Assembly: GCA_965226855.1 (NCBI GenBank)
Contig: CBDDEE010000031.1
Span: forward strand, 1-64,000
DNA length: 64,000 nt
From: JAUXJB01 sp965226855
GTDB lineage: Bacteria; Myxococcota_A; UBA9160; SZUA-336
Reading direction: 5' to 3'
The position numbers and the translations under genes are program-made. Each line of letters begins with the position of its first letter. Position 1 is the first letter of the stretch. Of the stretch, positions 20,426 through 29,072 are shown in pieces. Under the pieces are notes generated by a model that was given only the letters and a program-made list of their open reading frames with translations, had not been told where the DNA came from and ran no database searches.

Positions 20426-21696
20426 CAGGCTGCGGAGAAAGTGACTGGGTTGGGCGGGACGCCTCTGACGGGAGGCGTGCCGAGCAGGGAGAGGGATCGC
20501 CGTTCCCGGTACGAACCGGTTCGGTGTCGCACGGGTAGATCTTGCGGGATCATGAGCTATGTCGCCTCCAACAGGTTGCGGATACGGACCAGGTTGTAGG
20601 CCGCAGCAGTGAAGGTGAAGACCCAGCCGACCCGATCCGTGCCCCGGTGCCGGGTCTTGCGCATCAAGCCCACCGTCTTCATCCAGCCAAACACCTCCTC
20701 CACCCGTTTGCGGAAGCGCTGGCTCACCTCGTAGCCCGGGTGTCCTGTGGTCCTTCGATCGATCGCGCTTCGGCGGTTCGTCGTGTTCTGTGCCACGTGC
20801 GGGGTAACGCTCCAGGCCCGAAGCGCCTGCACAAAGCTCTTGGCGTCGTAGCCCTTGTCTCCAGCCAGGGTGATCCGGCGAGCGCCCCCCAGACCCAGCA
20901 CCATCTCGAGAGCCGCTTCGCGCTCCGCATACCCCGACGCCTGAGTGAGCTTCGCCGCCACCACCAGGCCGTTGCGGTTCTCCGTCACGACGTGTCCCTG
21001 ATACGCGAGCCGCGCGCCCTGGCCCCTCATCCCCGCCAGTCGGGCGTCCGGATCCGTCCTCGACGCATGCGTCTGGTTGCTCCGCTTCTCGCCCCGGAAG
21101 TTGACCGTCGGGTTGCCCGGGTCGTCATCGTCCCTGCGCTTCTCGTCCTTGCGCACGAAGCTCTTCTGGCTCGCCCACGCCTCGATCAGCGTCCCGTCCA
21201 CCGTGAAGTGCTCCGATGACACCAACCCCTCCGACTCCGCCTGCGCCAGCACCGCCTCGAAGAAATGCTGAGCGATCTCGCCCTTCAGCAGCCGTTCCCG
21301 ATTCTTGGTGAACACCGTCGCGCTGAACACCTCATCGTCCAGCTCCAGGCCCACGAACCAGCGGTAGAGCAGGTTGTAGTCGATCTGCTCGATCAGCTGG
21401 CGCTCGCTCCGGATCGTGTACAGCACCTGCAACAGCAGCGCCCGCAACAGCTGCTCCGGCGGGACCGACGGTCGGCCGACCCCTTTGGCGTAGATACCAT
21501 CGAAGCGTCGCGACAGCTGCTCCAGCGCCGCGTCCACCAGTCGCCGGATCGCTCGAAGCGGATGGTCCTCGGGAATCCGGGACTCCAGCGATACGTAGCT
21601 GAAGATCCCACCCTGGAGCGTCTGCGGTCCTCTCACATCTCCCCCTTGGGGCTTCCCTCAAAGGTACCCTTCGATGAGGAGTTTTTCAGCAGCCTG
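20426..21696 (-). mobile_element. IS5-like insertion sequence, copy B
   Basis: The 1271-bp element is in inverted orientation relative to copies A and C, with CTAG at 20422-20425 and 21697-21700. Its flanks belong to different genes: the 3' half of an M50 protease gene on the left and the 3' part of a wzt gene on the right. This is not what a simple insertion leaves and points to recombination between copies. Confidence 0.9.
20557..21636 (-). CDS. IS5-like transposase, copy B
   Basis: The 359-residue protein is identical to that of copy A, with the same GTG start, DUF772-like N-terminus and DDE residues (FTVDGTLIEAW, LAGDKGYDAKS, EEVFGWMK). Only a silent base differs near the start. It should be functional. 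Confidence 0.9.
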   Translation of the reverse strand: MRGPQTLQGGIFSYVSLESRIPEDHPLRAIRRLVDAALEQLSRRFDGIYAKGVGRPSVPPEQLLRALLLQVLYTIRSERQLIEQIDYNLLYRWFVGLELDDEVFSATVFTKNRERLLKGEIAQHFFEAVLAQAESEGLVSSEHFTVDGTLIEAWASQKSFVRKDEKRRDDDDPGNPTVNFRGEKRSNQTHASRTDPDARLAGMRGQGARLAYQGHVVTENRNGLVVAAKLTQASGYAEREAALEMVLGLGGARRITLAGDKGYDAKSFVQALRAWSVTPHVAQNTTNRRSAIDRRTTGHPGYEVSQRFRKRVEEVFGWMKTVGLMRKTRHRGTDRVGWVFTFTAAAYNLVRIRNLLEAT

Positions 21697-21700
21697 CTAG

Positions 21701-21978
21701 GGAACGAGGTCTACGGCACGAACACCTACCACCTGGGACTCGCGAGCCCGGCCCTGGGACCCGGTGCTGCTTTCCGGGCAGAATTCCAGTTCCCACTGAA
21801 CCTGGGCTGCGGTAGCTACAGCCTGACCACCGCGCTGCACGCGGGATCGGTCCACATAGAGGGCAGCTACGATTGGTGGGACAAGGTACTGGTGTTTCAG
21901 GTGATCCCGGGCAACGAGGCGCCGTTTGTGGGTTGCGCATTCCTACCGAGCAGCGCCCGGCTAGAGGCGGTCGATTGA
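21701..21978 (+). pseudogene. wzt: Wzt C-terminal carbohydrate-binding domain, orphaned 3' end
   Basis: About 92 residues read NEVYGTNTYHLG, FRAEFQFPLNLGCGSYSLTTAL and NYDWWD-like YDWWDKVLVFQVIPG, which is the C-terminal domain of the Wzt ATP-binding subunit that recognises the modified end of an O-antigen chain before export. The ATPase domain is missing because IS copy B ends at 21696. No wzt 5' part or wzm is found in the window. The following genes (terminal-modification methyltransferase, glycosyltransferases) fit an O-antigen locus. Confidence 0.7.
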
Positions 21979-22010
21979 ACCAATACCCGCGGGTTCCGGA
22001 GGAGAGCGAG

Positions 22011-23865
22011 ATGCAGACGCGGCGTCCAGCGATTTCTGTCGACGATGTGATTGCCCGTGTCCAGGCACAGGTGGGGCGGCTCCGAGCTACGGACCAGTCC
22101 GTGGACAACGAGGCGACCCCGCTTCAGGAGCCGGCGCCCGCTCCGGGACTCTCCACTGCGGCCAAGCCGGACCCCCGTGTGCCGCTGCGCTTGCAGCCTG
22201 AATTCGAGCCTCGGTCGGACGGCGTCTACGCGCTGCACGAGCTGGCGGACTACGACGACGTAGCCTTTGTTGTGAATGCCTATCGCGCCCTGCTCGAAAG
22301 GCCTCCCGATCCTGTCGGTATGGTGCACTATCTGGATCAGCTGCGGCAGGGTCGCACGAACAAAGTGGACATACTCGGACGGCTTCGCTGGTCGCCCGAG
22401 GGCCGCACCCGTTCCATCAAAGTGAAGGGGCTCCTGCCGCGTTTTGCGCTCCAGCGTGCCTACCGCCTTCCAGTCCTAGGCTACGTCTTGCACTGGTTCG
22501 TGGCCCTTGTCCAGCTCCCACGTGTTGTGAGCCACCAGCGCCACTTCGAAACCTACTCGATCTCACTGCACCAACGAGTTGCAACGGAGGTGGACGCTCG
22601 ATCGGAACAGACCGACTCTATCGGAGCCTACGCAAGGGCTGCAGCAGATGGTCTCCTCCAGCAGGAGACGCGTTCCCACGTTCTCGAGGAGAGTTTAGCG
22701 GCTCTTAGGACGACGCTCGCGGCTGATGCGCGTGCGAGGGCCGACGAGCTCAGCGATCTGGTGGGTCGGGTCCGACAGATCCAGGAGCGTCTGGGTGCTG
22801 GGGATGAGCGCGCGCGCGCTGGCGGATCAACTGGATTCGTTCGCGTCACGGGTCATCCCGGATCTGGAGCGGGTCTCGGATCTCGCGGAGCGAGTCCCTC
22901 AGCTCGGGGAGCGAGTCGAAGACGCATCCGCTGCCCTTGAGGGTATGACGGTGCTGGAGCGGTCCGTTGCCGAGACCCGCTCTCTCACCGAGGCGCTCGT
23001 GAGTCGGCTTGATGGAGAGAGTTCCCAGCAGAGCGAGCTTGGAGAGCGCTTCAACAGGGCTGAGCGGATCCTCCAGCGCTTGCGGGCCCACAGCGTCCAG
23101 CAGGAACATCGGCTCGGCCTATTCTTGGAGGAGGCGCGCCGCCGCCTGCCAGAGCCGCTCGACGAGCAGCAACTGCGCAGGCTCGCAGACGCGGGAGAGC
23201 ACACTCTCGACTCGCTCTACCTCGCTCTCGAAGACGAGTTCCGCGGCTCGCGAGAGGACATCAAGGATCGCCTTGGAATCTACCTGCCAATAATCGAGAC
23301 CGCAAAGGCTGGTACGACCGATGCTCCGGTCCTCGACGTGGCCTGCGGACGCGGTGAGTGGCTCGAGCTGCTGCAAGAGCGGGGCCTCGTATCAACCGGT
23401 GTCGATCGCAACAGCGCGTTCGTTGACGGCTGTCGAGGTGCCGGTCTCGAAGTCGTTCAGAGCGACCTAATCGTGCACCTGCGGAGTCTCGCGGATGCCA
23501 GCCTCGGGGCAGTGACAGGCTTTCACATCATCGAGCATTTGGCGCTCGGCGATCTCATTCAGCTGCTTGACGAGACCGTACGGGTGCTCGCGCCAGGTGG
23601 AGTCGCGATTTTCGAGACGCCAAATCCGGCCAACATTCTCGTCTCGACCCATGACTTTTACTTGGCCCCCACTCACCGCGCCCCGCTCCCGGGGGCCATG
23701 ATGAAGTTCCTCGTAGAGGCCCGTGGTCTGTGTCGCTCAGAGATCCGCGACCTCCACCCTCATCTCGAGTCCGAACGCATGGAGTTGGCCGGCCCGATGG
23801 CTGAGCGCTTCAACAAGTACTTCTATGGGCCCAGGGACTACGCCGTGATCGGCTACAAGCCATGA
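22011..23865 (+). pseudogene. DUF4214/coiled-coil/SAM methyltransferase of the O-antigen locus, frameshifted at (GC)6
   Basis: The start at 22011 has GGAGGAGAG upstream. Residues 75-130 contain a DUF4214-like module (VVNAYRALLERPPDPVGMVHYLDQLRQG). A long coiled-coil region follows, and the C-terminal class I methyltransferase reads VLDVACGRGEWLELLQERG, FHIIEHLALGDLIQLLDE and FETPNPANILVSTHDFY. Between them the frame shifts at 22808-22819, a (GC)6 run; seven or four units would give one open frame of about 618 residues. The combination resembles chain-terminating methyltransferases that measure chain length with a coiled coil (WbdD type), which fits the Wzt domain upstream. It overlaps the next gene by ATGA. 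Confidence 0.7.
22808..22819 (+). repeat. (GC)6 dinucleotide run at a frameshift
   Basis: Six GC units lie exactly where the methyltransferase gene changes frame. A gain of one unit or loss of two would restore it. Confidence 0.7.
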
Positions 23866-24905
23866 GGGTCGCGATCGCAACGGTGCAGGTGCCGTTCATA
23901 CGGGGTGGGGCGGAGAGCTTGGCCGATGGGCTCGCAGAAGCGATGTGCGAGCAAGGCCACGAAGTCGACGTCGTGTCTATTCCGTTCCGGTTCGCCCCGG
24001 CGAGCGAGATCCAACGGTCGATAGAGGTGTGGGAGAGCGAGGACTTTAGGGAGTTCAACGGCTGCTCGCTCGATCGTGTGATCTGTCTGAAGTTCCCTGC
24101 ATACTATCTTTCTCATCTCCACAAGCGCGTGTGGCTGATCCACCAACACCGGGCTGTCTACGATCTGTGGGAAACGCCGCACGACGGTGGTCTCTCGTGC
24201 ACGCGTGAAGGGCGCGAGCTCCGCGAGCGAATCGCAGCTACAGACGTCGACGCCTTGAAGAGCTGCGAGAGGATCCTCACAATCGCTGAGCGAGTCTCGG
24301 AACGGTTAAGGGTCTACAGCGGCCTCGGTTCTACACCCCTGTACCATCCGCCGCGGCTCGCCTCGCGCCTCTACACAGCGTCCAGCGAGCCCTACGTGTT
24401 CTTCCCGAGCCGACTCGAGAAGCTAAAGCGGCAGGATCTACTGATCGAAGCGATGGCGCTGGTGAGGTCGCCTGTCGTGGCGCTCCTGGCTGGCGAGGGT
24501 GGATGCCGCGCAGCCCTCGAGCAGCAGATCGAGGACCTGGGACTGCGTGATCGTGTGCGCCTCATCGGGTGGGTCAGTGATGAGGAGCTGCTCGCCTATT
24601 ACGCCCGTAGCCTTGCCGTCTTCTTTGGTCCGTATGATGAGGACTACGGACTCGTTGGGCTCGAGGCAATGCTCGCCTCCAAGCCTCTCATTACCTGCAC
24701 GGACTCTGGAGAGCCGACTCGCTTCGTCGCCCATCGGGACACAGGGTTCGTCGTCGAACCCGAGCCCGAGGCGCTGGCAGTCGCAATAGAGAAGCTAGCC
24801 CTCGAGCCCGGACGGGCCTCCGCAATGGGCCGGGCCGGGCGAGAGCGATATGAGTCGATGGACGTGTCGTGGGACCGCGTCTTGCAAGAGCTGTTGGGGA
24901 ATTGA
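23862..24905 (+). CDS. GT4 glycosyltransferase
   Basis: A 347-residue GT-B enzyme. The acceptor domain starts MRVAIATVQVPFIRGGAESLADGL with the glycine-rich loop. The donor domain shows YVFFPSRLEKLKRQDLLIEAM and FGPYDEDYGLVGLEAMLASKPLI with the E-x7-E-type pair, then the closing FVVEPEPEALAVAI. It likely transfers an activated sugar to a growing surface glycan at the cytoplasmic membrane face. The start overlaps the methyltransferase stop (ATGA), so the genes are coupled. It is related to the first half of the next gene. Confidence 0.9.
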   Translation: MRVAIATVQVPFIRGGAESLADGLAEAMCEQGHEVDVVSIPFRFAPASEIQRSIEVWESEDFREFNGCSLDRVICLKFPAYYLSHLHKRVWLIHQHRAVYDLWETPHDGGLSCTREGRELRERIAATDVDALKSCERILTIAERVSERLRVYSGLGSTPLYHPPRLASRLYTASSEPYVFFPSRLEKLKRQDLLIEAMALVRSPVVALLAGEGGCRAALEQQIEDLGLRDRVRLIGWVSDEELLAYYARSLAVFFGPYDEDYGLVGLEAMLASKPLITCTDSGEPTRFVAHRDTGFVVEPEPEALAVAIEKLALEPGRASAMGRAGRERYESMDVSWDRVLQELLGN

Positions 24906-24940
24906 GCGCCCCTCTTTGAACCACTTCGACTGTAACACTG

Positions 24941-27355
24941 ATGCAGATTGCGATCGTCGCGCCTAGTTCGGTCCCCTTCGCAATCGGGGGCGCAGAGAAG
25001 CTCTGCTGGGGTCTGCAGGCGTACATCAACGAGGAGACCCCTCACCGAGCGGAGCTGATAAAGCTCCCCAGCCCCGAAACCGGGTTCTGGGAGCTTCTCG
25101 ACTCCTACCGGCGTTTCTCAGAGCTCGATCTCACCCACTTCGACCTTGTGATCTCCTCGAAGTATCCGGCCTGGATGCTCAGGCACGATCGGCACGTGTG
25201 CTACATGATGCACCGTCTCCGGGGGCTCTATGACACATATCCGCTGACGAGTGAGCCGTCCGCGCATTCGGCGTGCCATCCCGAGATCGACGCGCTACGC
25301 CGCTTCATGGCCCAGGCCGGGGGGCTCCGCAGCTCTCTGTCGGAGTTCTTCAATCGAATAGAGCGACTCCGCAGGCTCGACACCCTTCCAGCTGATGCGA
25401 CACGATTTCCGGGTCCGTTTGTGCGGGAGATCGTCCACTTCCTGGACGGCATAGGCCTCGCTCCCGAGTCAGTCGTGCGTTGGGCGGCAATCTCGAAGAC
25501 GGTGGCCGAGCGCGCCCGGTATTTTCCGCCCGGCGTGGAGCCCCTCGTCCTGTACCCTCCCTCTGATCTCCGTGGGTTGAGGATGGGGGACGCGAAGCAT
25601 CTCTTCACCATCGGCCGACTCGACAGTGCGAAACGGATCCGGCTCTTGGTCCAGGCCATGCTCGTTTCAAAGGCGGATCTGCAGTTCAAGATCGCCGGCA
25701 CGGGTCCGGAGGAGCAGGCGCTTCGACGGCTTGCCAAGGACGATCCGCGCATCGAGTTCCTGGGACTTGTGAACGACCGAACGGTGGAGGCCCTCTACGC
25801 CGACGCGTTCGCCGTGCTCTATGCGCCCTACGACGAGGACTACGGGCTGGTTACGGTCGAGGCGATGATCAGCGGCAAGCCCGTCATCACTACCACCGAC
25901 TCGGGCGGGCCCACCGAGTTCGTGGCTAACGGCGAGAATGGGTTCTGCGTGGAGCCTGATCCCGCTCGCATCGCCGAGTGCATTGACCACCTCTGGGAGA
26001 ACCCGGAGCTCGTCGGGGCGCTGGGAAAACGAGGTCGGGAGCGCGTGCGCGACATCGCGTGGAAACCGGTAGTGGAGGGTCTGTTGGGCAACGAGACGCC
26101 GTCCCGGAAAGCCACTGCGCCTCCTGGTCGCCTTCGCGTGACCGTTGCGACCACGTATCCCGTCCATCCACCGCGCGGCGGGGGGCAGGTCCGGATCTTC
26201 GAGCTTTACCGCCGCATTGCACGTGAAGTAGAGGTCGATCTAGTGACTCTGGGCCGGCCGGGTGAACCGTCGTTCTGGGCCGAGATCGCTCCTGGGCTCC
26301 GTGAGCACAGGGTACCCATGTCCGAGGCCCATGCGCGCGAAGAGGCCGAGCTCACGCGGCGAGCGAATTGGCTGCCGATTACCGATGTCGCAATGCCCCT
26401 GCTGTACCGGCTTACTCCCGACTATCTCGAGGCCTTGCGCAAGTCAGGCGGCACCTCCGACCTGGTGGTGGCCGCCCACCCTTACGTACTGCCAGCGTTG
26501 CGGGAGGCGTGCCCGGGACAGCCACTCTGGTACGAGGCACATAACGTCGAGGTGGACCTCAAGGCCAACGCCCTCTCGGACACACCGATCGGTCACGAGC
26601 TCGTGGATCAGACTCGCGCTATAGAGGAAGCGTGCTGGAAGCAGGCGGAGCAGCGGATCGTCTGTTCCGAGGTCGACGGCGCACGTCTGTGCGCGCTCTA
26701 TGGCCACCCGGGCGAGGAACTCCTCGTTGTGCCCAACGGTGTCGACGTTGGTGCCGTGCCATTTGTAGGTCCGAAGGAGCGGGCCCAACGCAAGGCCGAA
26801 CTCGGTTTCGATGGTGTCTTCACGGCACTCTTCTTGGGAAGCTGGCACCCACCGAACGTAGAGGCGGTGCGTCGGATCATAGAGCTGGCTGAAGAGCTTC
26901 CCGAGGTGAACCATCTCGTCGTGGGCAGCGTGGGCGACGCGTTCGCGCGAGAATCGCGACCTTCAAACGTAGGCTTCATGGGTACCGTGGATGACCGAAC
27001 GAAGCGGCTGATTCTCGGCGTGGCCGACGTCGCGCTCAACCCCATGGCCAGCGGCTCTGGAACCAACCTGAAAGTACTCGAGTACTGTGCTTCCGGCGCC
27101 CCAGTAGTCTCGACGCATTTTGGCGTCCGGGGGCTCACTCTGCGGGATCGTGACCATCTGCGCGTCTCCGATCTCGACGCGTTTCGGGAGCCGATCGAGG
27201 AACTGCGTAGGGGCCGGGATGCTCAGCTAGCGATGCGAGTCCGCCAGGCGCGCGAGTGGGTCGAGCGCCACTACGATTGGGAGGTCATTGCAGAGCGGCT
27301 TCTCCGCAGAGTCCGCGCCAGATTCGCCCCAGCTGCCCTCAGGTATGGGCGATGA
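24941..27355 (+). CDS. Tandem GT4-GT4 glycosyltransferase
   Basis: An 804-residue protein with two complete GT-B enzymes. Domain 1 (about 1-390) starts MQIAIVAPSSVPFAIGGAEK and has LFTIGRLDSAKRIRLLVQAM and YAPYDEDYGLVTVEAMISGK. Domain 2 (about 405-804) starts RVTVATTYPVHPPRGGGQVR and has LFLGSWHPPNVEAVRRIIEL and NPMASGSGTNLKVLEYCASG. The first domain is close to the upstream single GT4; the second is of the type with an SGTNLK donor motif. Such fusions probably add two successive sugars. It is intact, 35 bases after its neighbour, and its end overlaps the convergent FkbM-fusion gene by 17 bases. Confidence 0.9.
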   Translation: MQIAIVAPSSVPFAIGGAEKLCWGLQAYINEETPHRAELIKLPSPETGFWELLDSYRRFSELDLTHFDLVISSKYPAWMLRHDRHVCYMMHRLRGLYDTYPLTSEPSAHSACHPEIDALRRFMAQAGGLRSSLSEFFNRIERLRRLDTLPADATRFPGPFVREIVHFLDGIGLAPESVVRWAAISKTVAERARYFPPGVEPLVLYPPSDLRGLRMGDAKHLFTIGRLDSAKRIRLLVQAMLVSKADLQFKIAGTGPEEQALRRLAKDDPRIEFLGLVNDRTVEALYADAFAVLYAPYDEDYGLVTVEAMISGKPVITTTDSGGPTEFVANGENGFCVEPDPARIAECIDHLWENPELVGALGKRGRERVRDIAWKPVVEGLLGNETPSRKATAPPGRLRVTVATTYPVHPPRGGGQVRIFELYRRIAREVEVDLVTLGRPGEPSFWAEIAPGLREHRVPMSEAHAREEAELTRRANWLPITDVAMPLLYRLTPDYLEALRKSGGTSDLVVAAHPYVLPALREACPGQPLWYEAHNVEVDLKANALSDTPIGHELVDQTRAIEEACWKQAEQRIVCSEVDGARLCALYGHPGEELLVVPNGVDVGAVPFVGPKERAQRKAELGFDGVFTALFLGSWHPPNVEAVRRIIELAEELPEVNHLVVGSVGDAFARESRPSNVGFMGTVDDRTKRLILGVADVALNPMASGSGTNLKVLEYCASGAPVVSTHFGVRGLTLRDRDHLRVSDLDAFREPIEELRRGRDAQLAMRVRQAREWVERHYDWEVIAERLLRRVRARFAPAALRYGR

Positions 27356-28913
27356 AATAGTAGTCGAGAGCCTTGCGGAAGCGCTCGACAAAGGCGGCGC
27401 GGTCGAGAGGCTGCCCGTTACGCAGGAACGAGTCCAGAACCGAGACGAGAAGACCGCATTCGGACAGGAGGTCGTACACCTCTTCCGGCGCGGTCCCATA
27501 GTGATCAGCACCCCCCAGTCCGTGCTCGAAAATGATCACGGGTCGGCTCCGTCGGATAGTCTCCATCGCTCCCTCGAGAACCTGGAGCTCGGCGCCCTCC
27601 ACATCGATCTTGATGAAGTCCACACGGACATCTGCTGGCACGAGCGCGTCCATCAGATCTGTCTTCACCTGGATCTCTTCGACGCGCTCGTAGGAGCGGT
27701 CGTAGCGGCGCCTTCTGAGCCCGCTGTAACCGGGATTGGTGACTACGTGCTGAAACGAGGAGCTTCCTGCCTCGTTTGAGAGCGCTACGTCGAAGATCTC
27801 GACGCGAGCCAGGTGCCCAAATCTCTCGACGAGCCTCTTGTAGAAGCCGGGTAGCGGCTCGAACGCGAAGTGTCGGCCGTCCCCGGCGAGCGCCAGCATC
27901 TCTCGGAGGATGCTGCCCTCATGGCAACCGACGTCAACGCAGTTCGAGCTCGACCGCAGACAGCGTCGCATGACCGCGAGAGTTTGTTCGTCATACGTCG
28001 CGTTGTCCGGCGGACACGTCGAAGAGGTCTGAGGGACGGTCTGGGCGTCACGAGGTCGATGTCGATACTCGTCCGAGTTCAGGATCGTACCGAGTATCTC
28101 GAAGTGGTTCAGGCTGCCCGAGGCAAGCGCGGACTCATAATGCGCCGAACCTTGCGGGTCCGGAGCTCGCCCCAAGAGCTCCTGGTAGAGCTTGGTCAGG
28201 AACCCTTCCTGAAGTACGTGCGCCCGCTCTTCGTCGACGACCTGGAGAGCACTCTCCTCGCACGCGGCCGTGTCCGCGGCTTCCGACGCCGTGCTCGGGT
28301 GCGGACCCGGGCGCTTCGCGTCATGCGCGGTCGAGAACTCCGAGCGCGGCCTCGACTCGTGGTGGGAACGCTCCAGCAGACCCCGCGATCTGAGCTCGGA
28401 CGTCATCTTGCGCGCCGTCGCGTCGAAGAGCCAGTGGTCGCGCACCGAGATCTTCTCTACGAGGAAGCCTGCGTTCTCGAGGTAGTCGTGGAGGAGCGGC
28501 TCGGTAAAGGCCGTGTGATGAAAGTCGCCGTCGTAGGCCTGAGTGCCGAACAGGCACTGGATCAGCTCGCGTTGCTTCTCGATGCCCTTGAACTGCGGCA
28601 GGTTGAGCAGCTCCAAGATGCCCTCGAGCCGCGTTGTACGGATGAGGAGCACTCCGTCAGCTGCGAGCACCCGATTCCACTCGGCCAGCGCCTTCGCCGT
28701 GTGCGAACGCGGGAGATGCTCGAGGAGGTCCCTGGCGACCACCTCCTCGTAGTGGCCGTCGGGCAGTGCGAGCTCGCAGCAGTCGGCGACGAGATCGGGC
28801 TTGTGAAACGATTGGAGGTCAACGTTCAGGTAGCCATCGCGATGGTCGAAACCGCAGCCCAGATTCAGCTTGCGAAGATGGTCAGGGGCATCAATGGAAC
28901 CGAACGAAGCCAT
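27339..28913 (-). CDS. Methyltransferase-DUF4214-FkbM fusion protein
   Basis: The ATG at 28913 (MASFGSIDAPDHL) is chosen because the open frame upstream has no family-like sequence. The 524 residues hold three modules: a class I methyltransferase (LNLGCGFDHRDGYLNVDLQS, VVARDLLEHLPRSHTAKAL) at 10-220, a DUF4214-like module (LTKLYQELLGRAPDPQGSAHY) at about 270-320, and an FkbM-family methyltransferase (NCVDVGCHEGSILREMLALA, FIKIDVEGAELQVLEGAM) at about 350-520. FkbM enzymes O-methylate sugars. DUF4214 also occurs in the methyltransferase at 22011, so the two proteins may act on the same scaffold. It is transcribed against the rest of the cluster. Confidence 0.85.
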   Translation of the reverse strand: MASFGSIDAPDHLRKLNLGCGFDHRDGYLNVDLQSFHKPDLVADCCELALPDGHYEEVVARDLLEHLPRSHTAKALAEWNRVLAADGVLLIRTTRLEGILELLNLPQFKGIEKQRELIQCLFGTQAYDGDFHHTAFTEPLLHDYLENAGFLVEKISVRDHWLFDATARKMTSELRSRGLLERSHHESRPRSEFSTAHDAKRPGPHPSTASEAADTAACEESALQVVDEERAHVLQEGFLTKLYQELLGRAPDPQGSAHYESALASGSLNHFEILGTILNSDEYRHRPRDAQTVPQTSSTCPPDNATYDEQTLAVMRRCLRSSSNCVDVGCHEGSILREMLALAGDGRHFAFEPLPGFYKRLVERFGHLARVEIFDVALSNEAGSSSFQHVVTNPGYSGLRRRRYDRSYERVEEIQVKTDLMDALVPADVRVDFIKIDVEGAELQVLEGAMETIRRSRPVIIFEHGLGGADHYGTAPEEVYDLLSECGLLVSVLDSFLRNGQPLDRAAFVERFRKALDYYFIAHT

Positions 28914-29072
28914 CGGTCGTAGTATGCCACCAGCCCCTTCAGGCCGCGAGGGGCGCTTTCGCGACACGCTCTCGACCGCTCTTCCTGCTCTTCGCCCGAT
29001 CATGATACGATCCCCTACTCTGCAGCGGCAGCATGTGGAGGGACCTATCCGGATCATGCTCGAAGAGAACTG

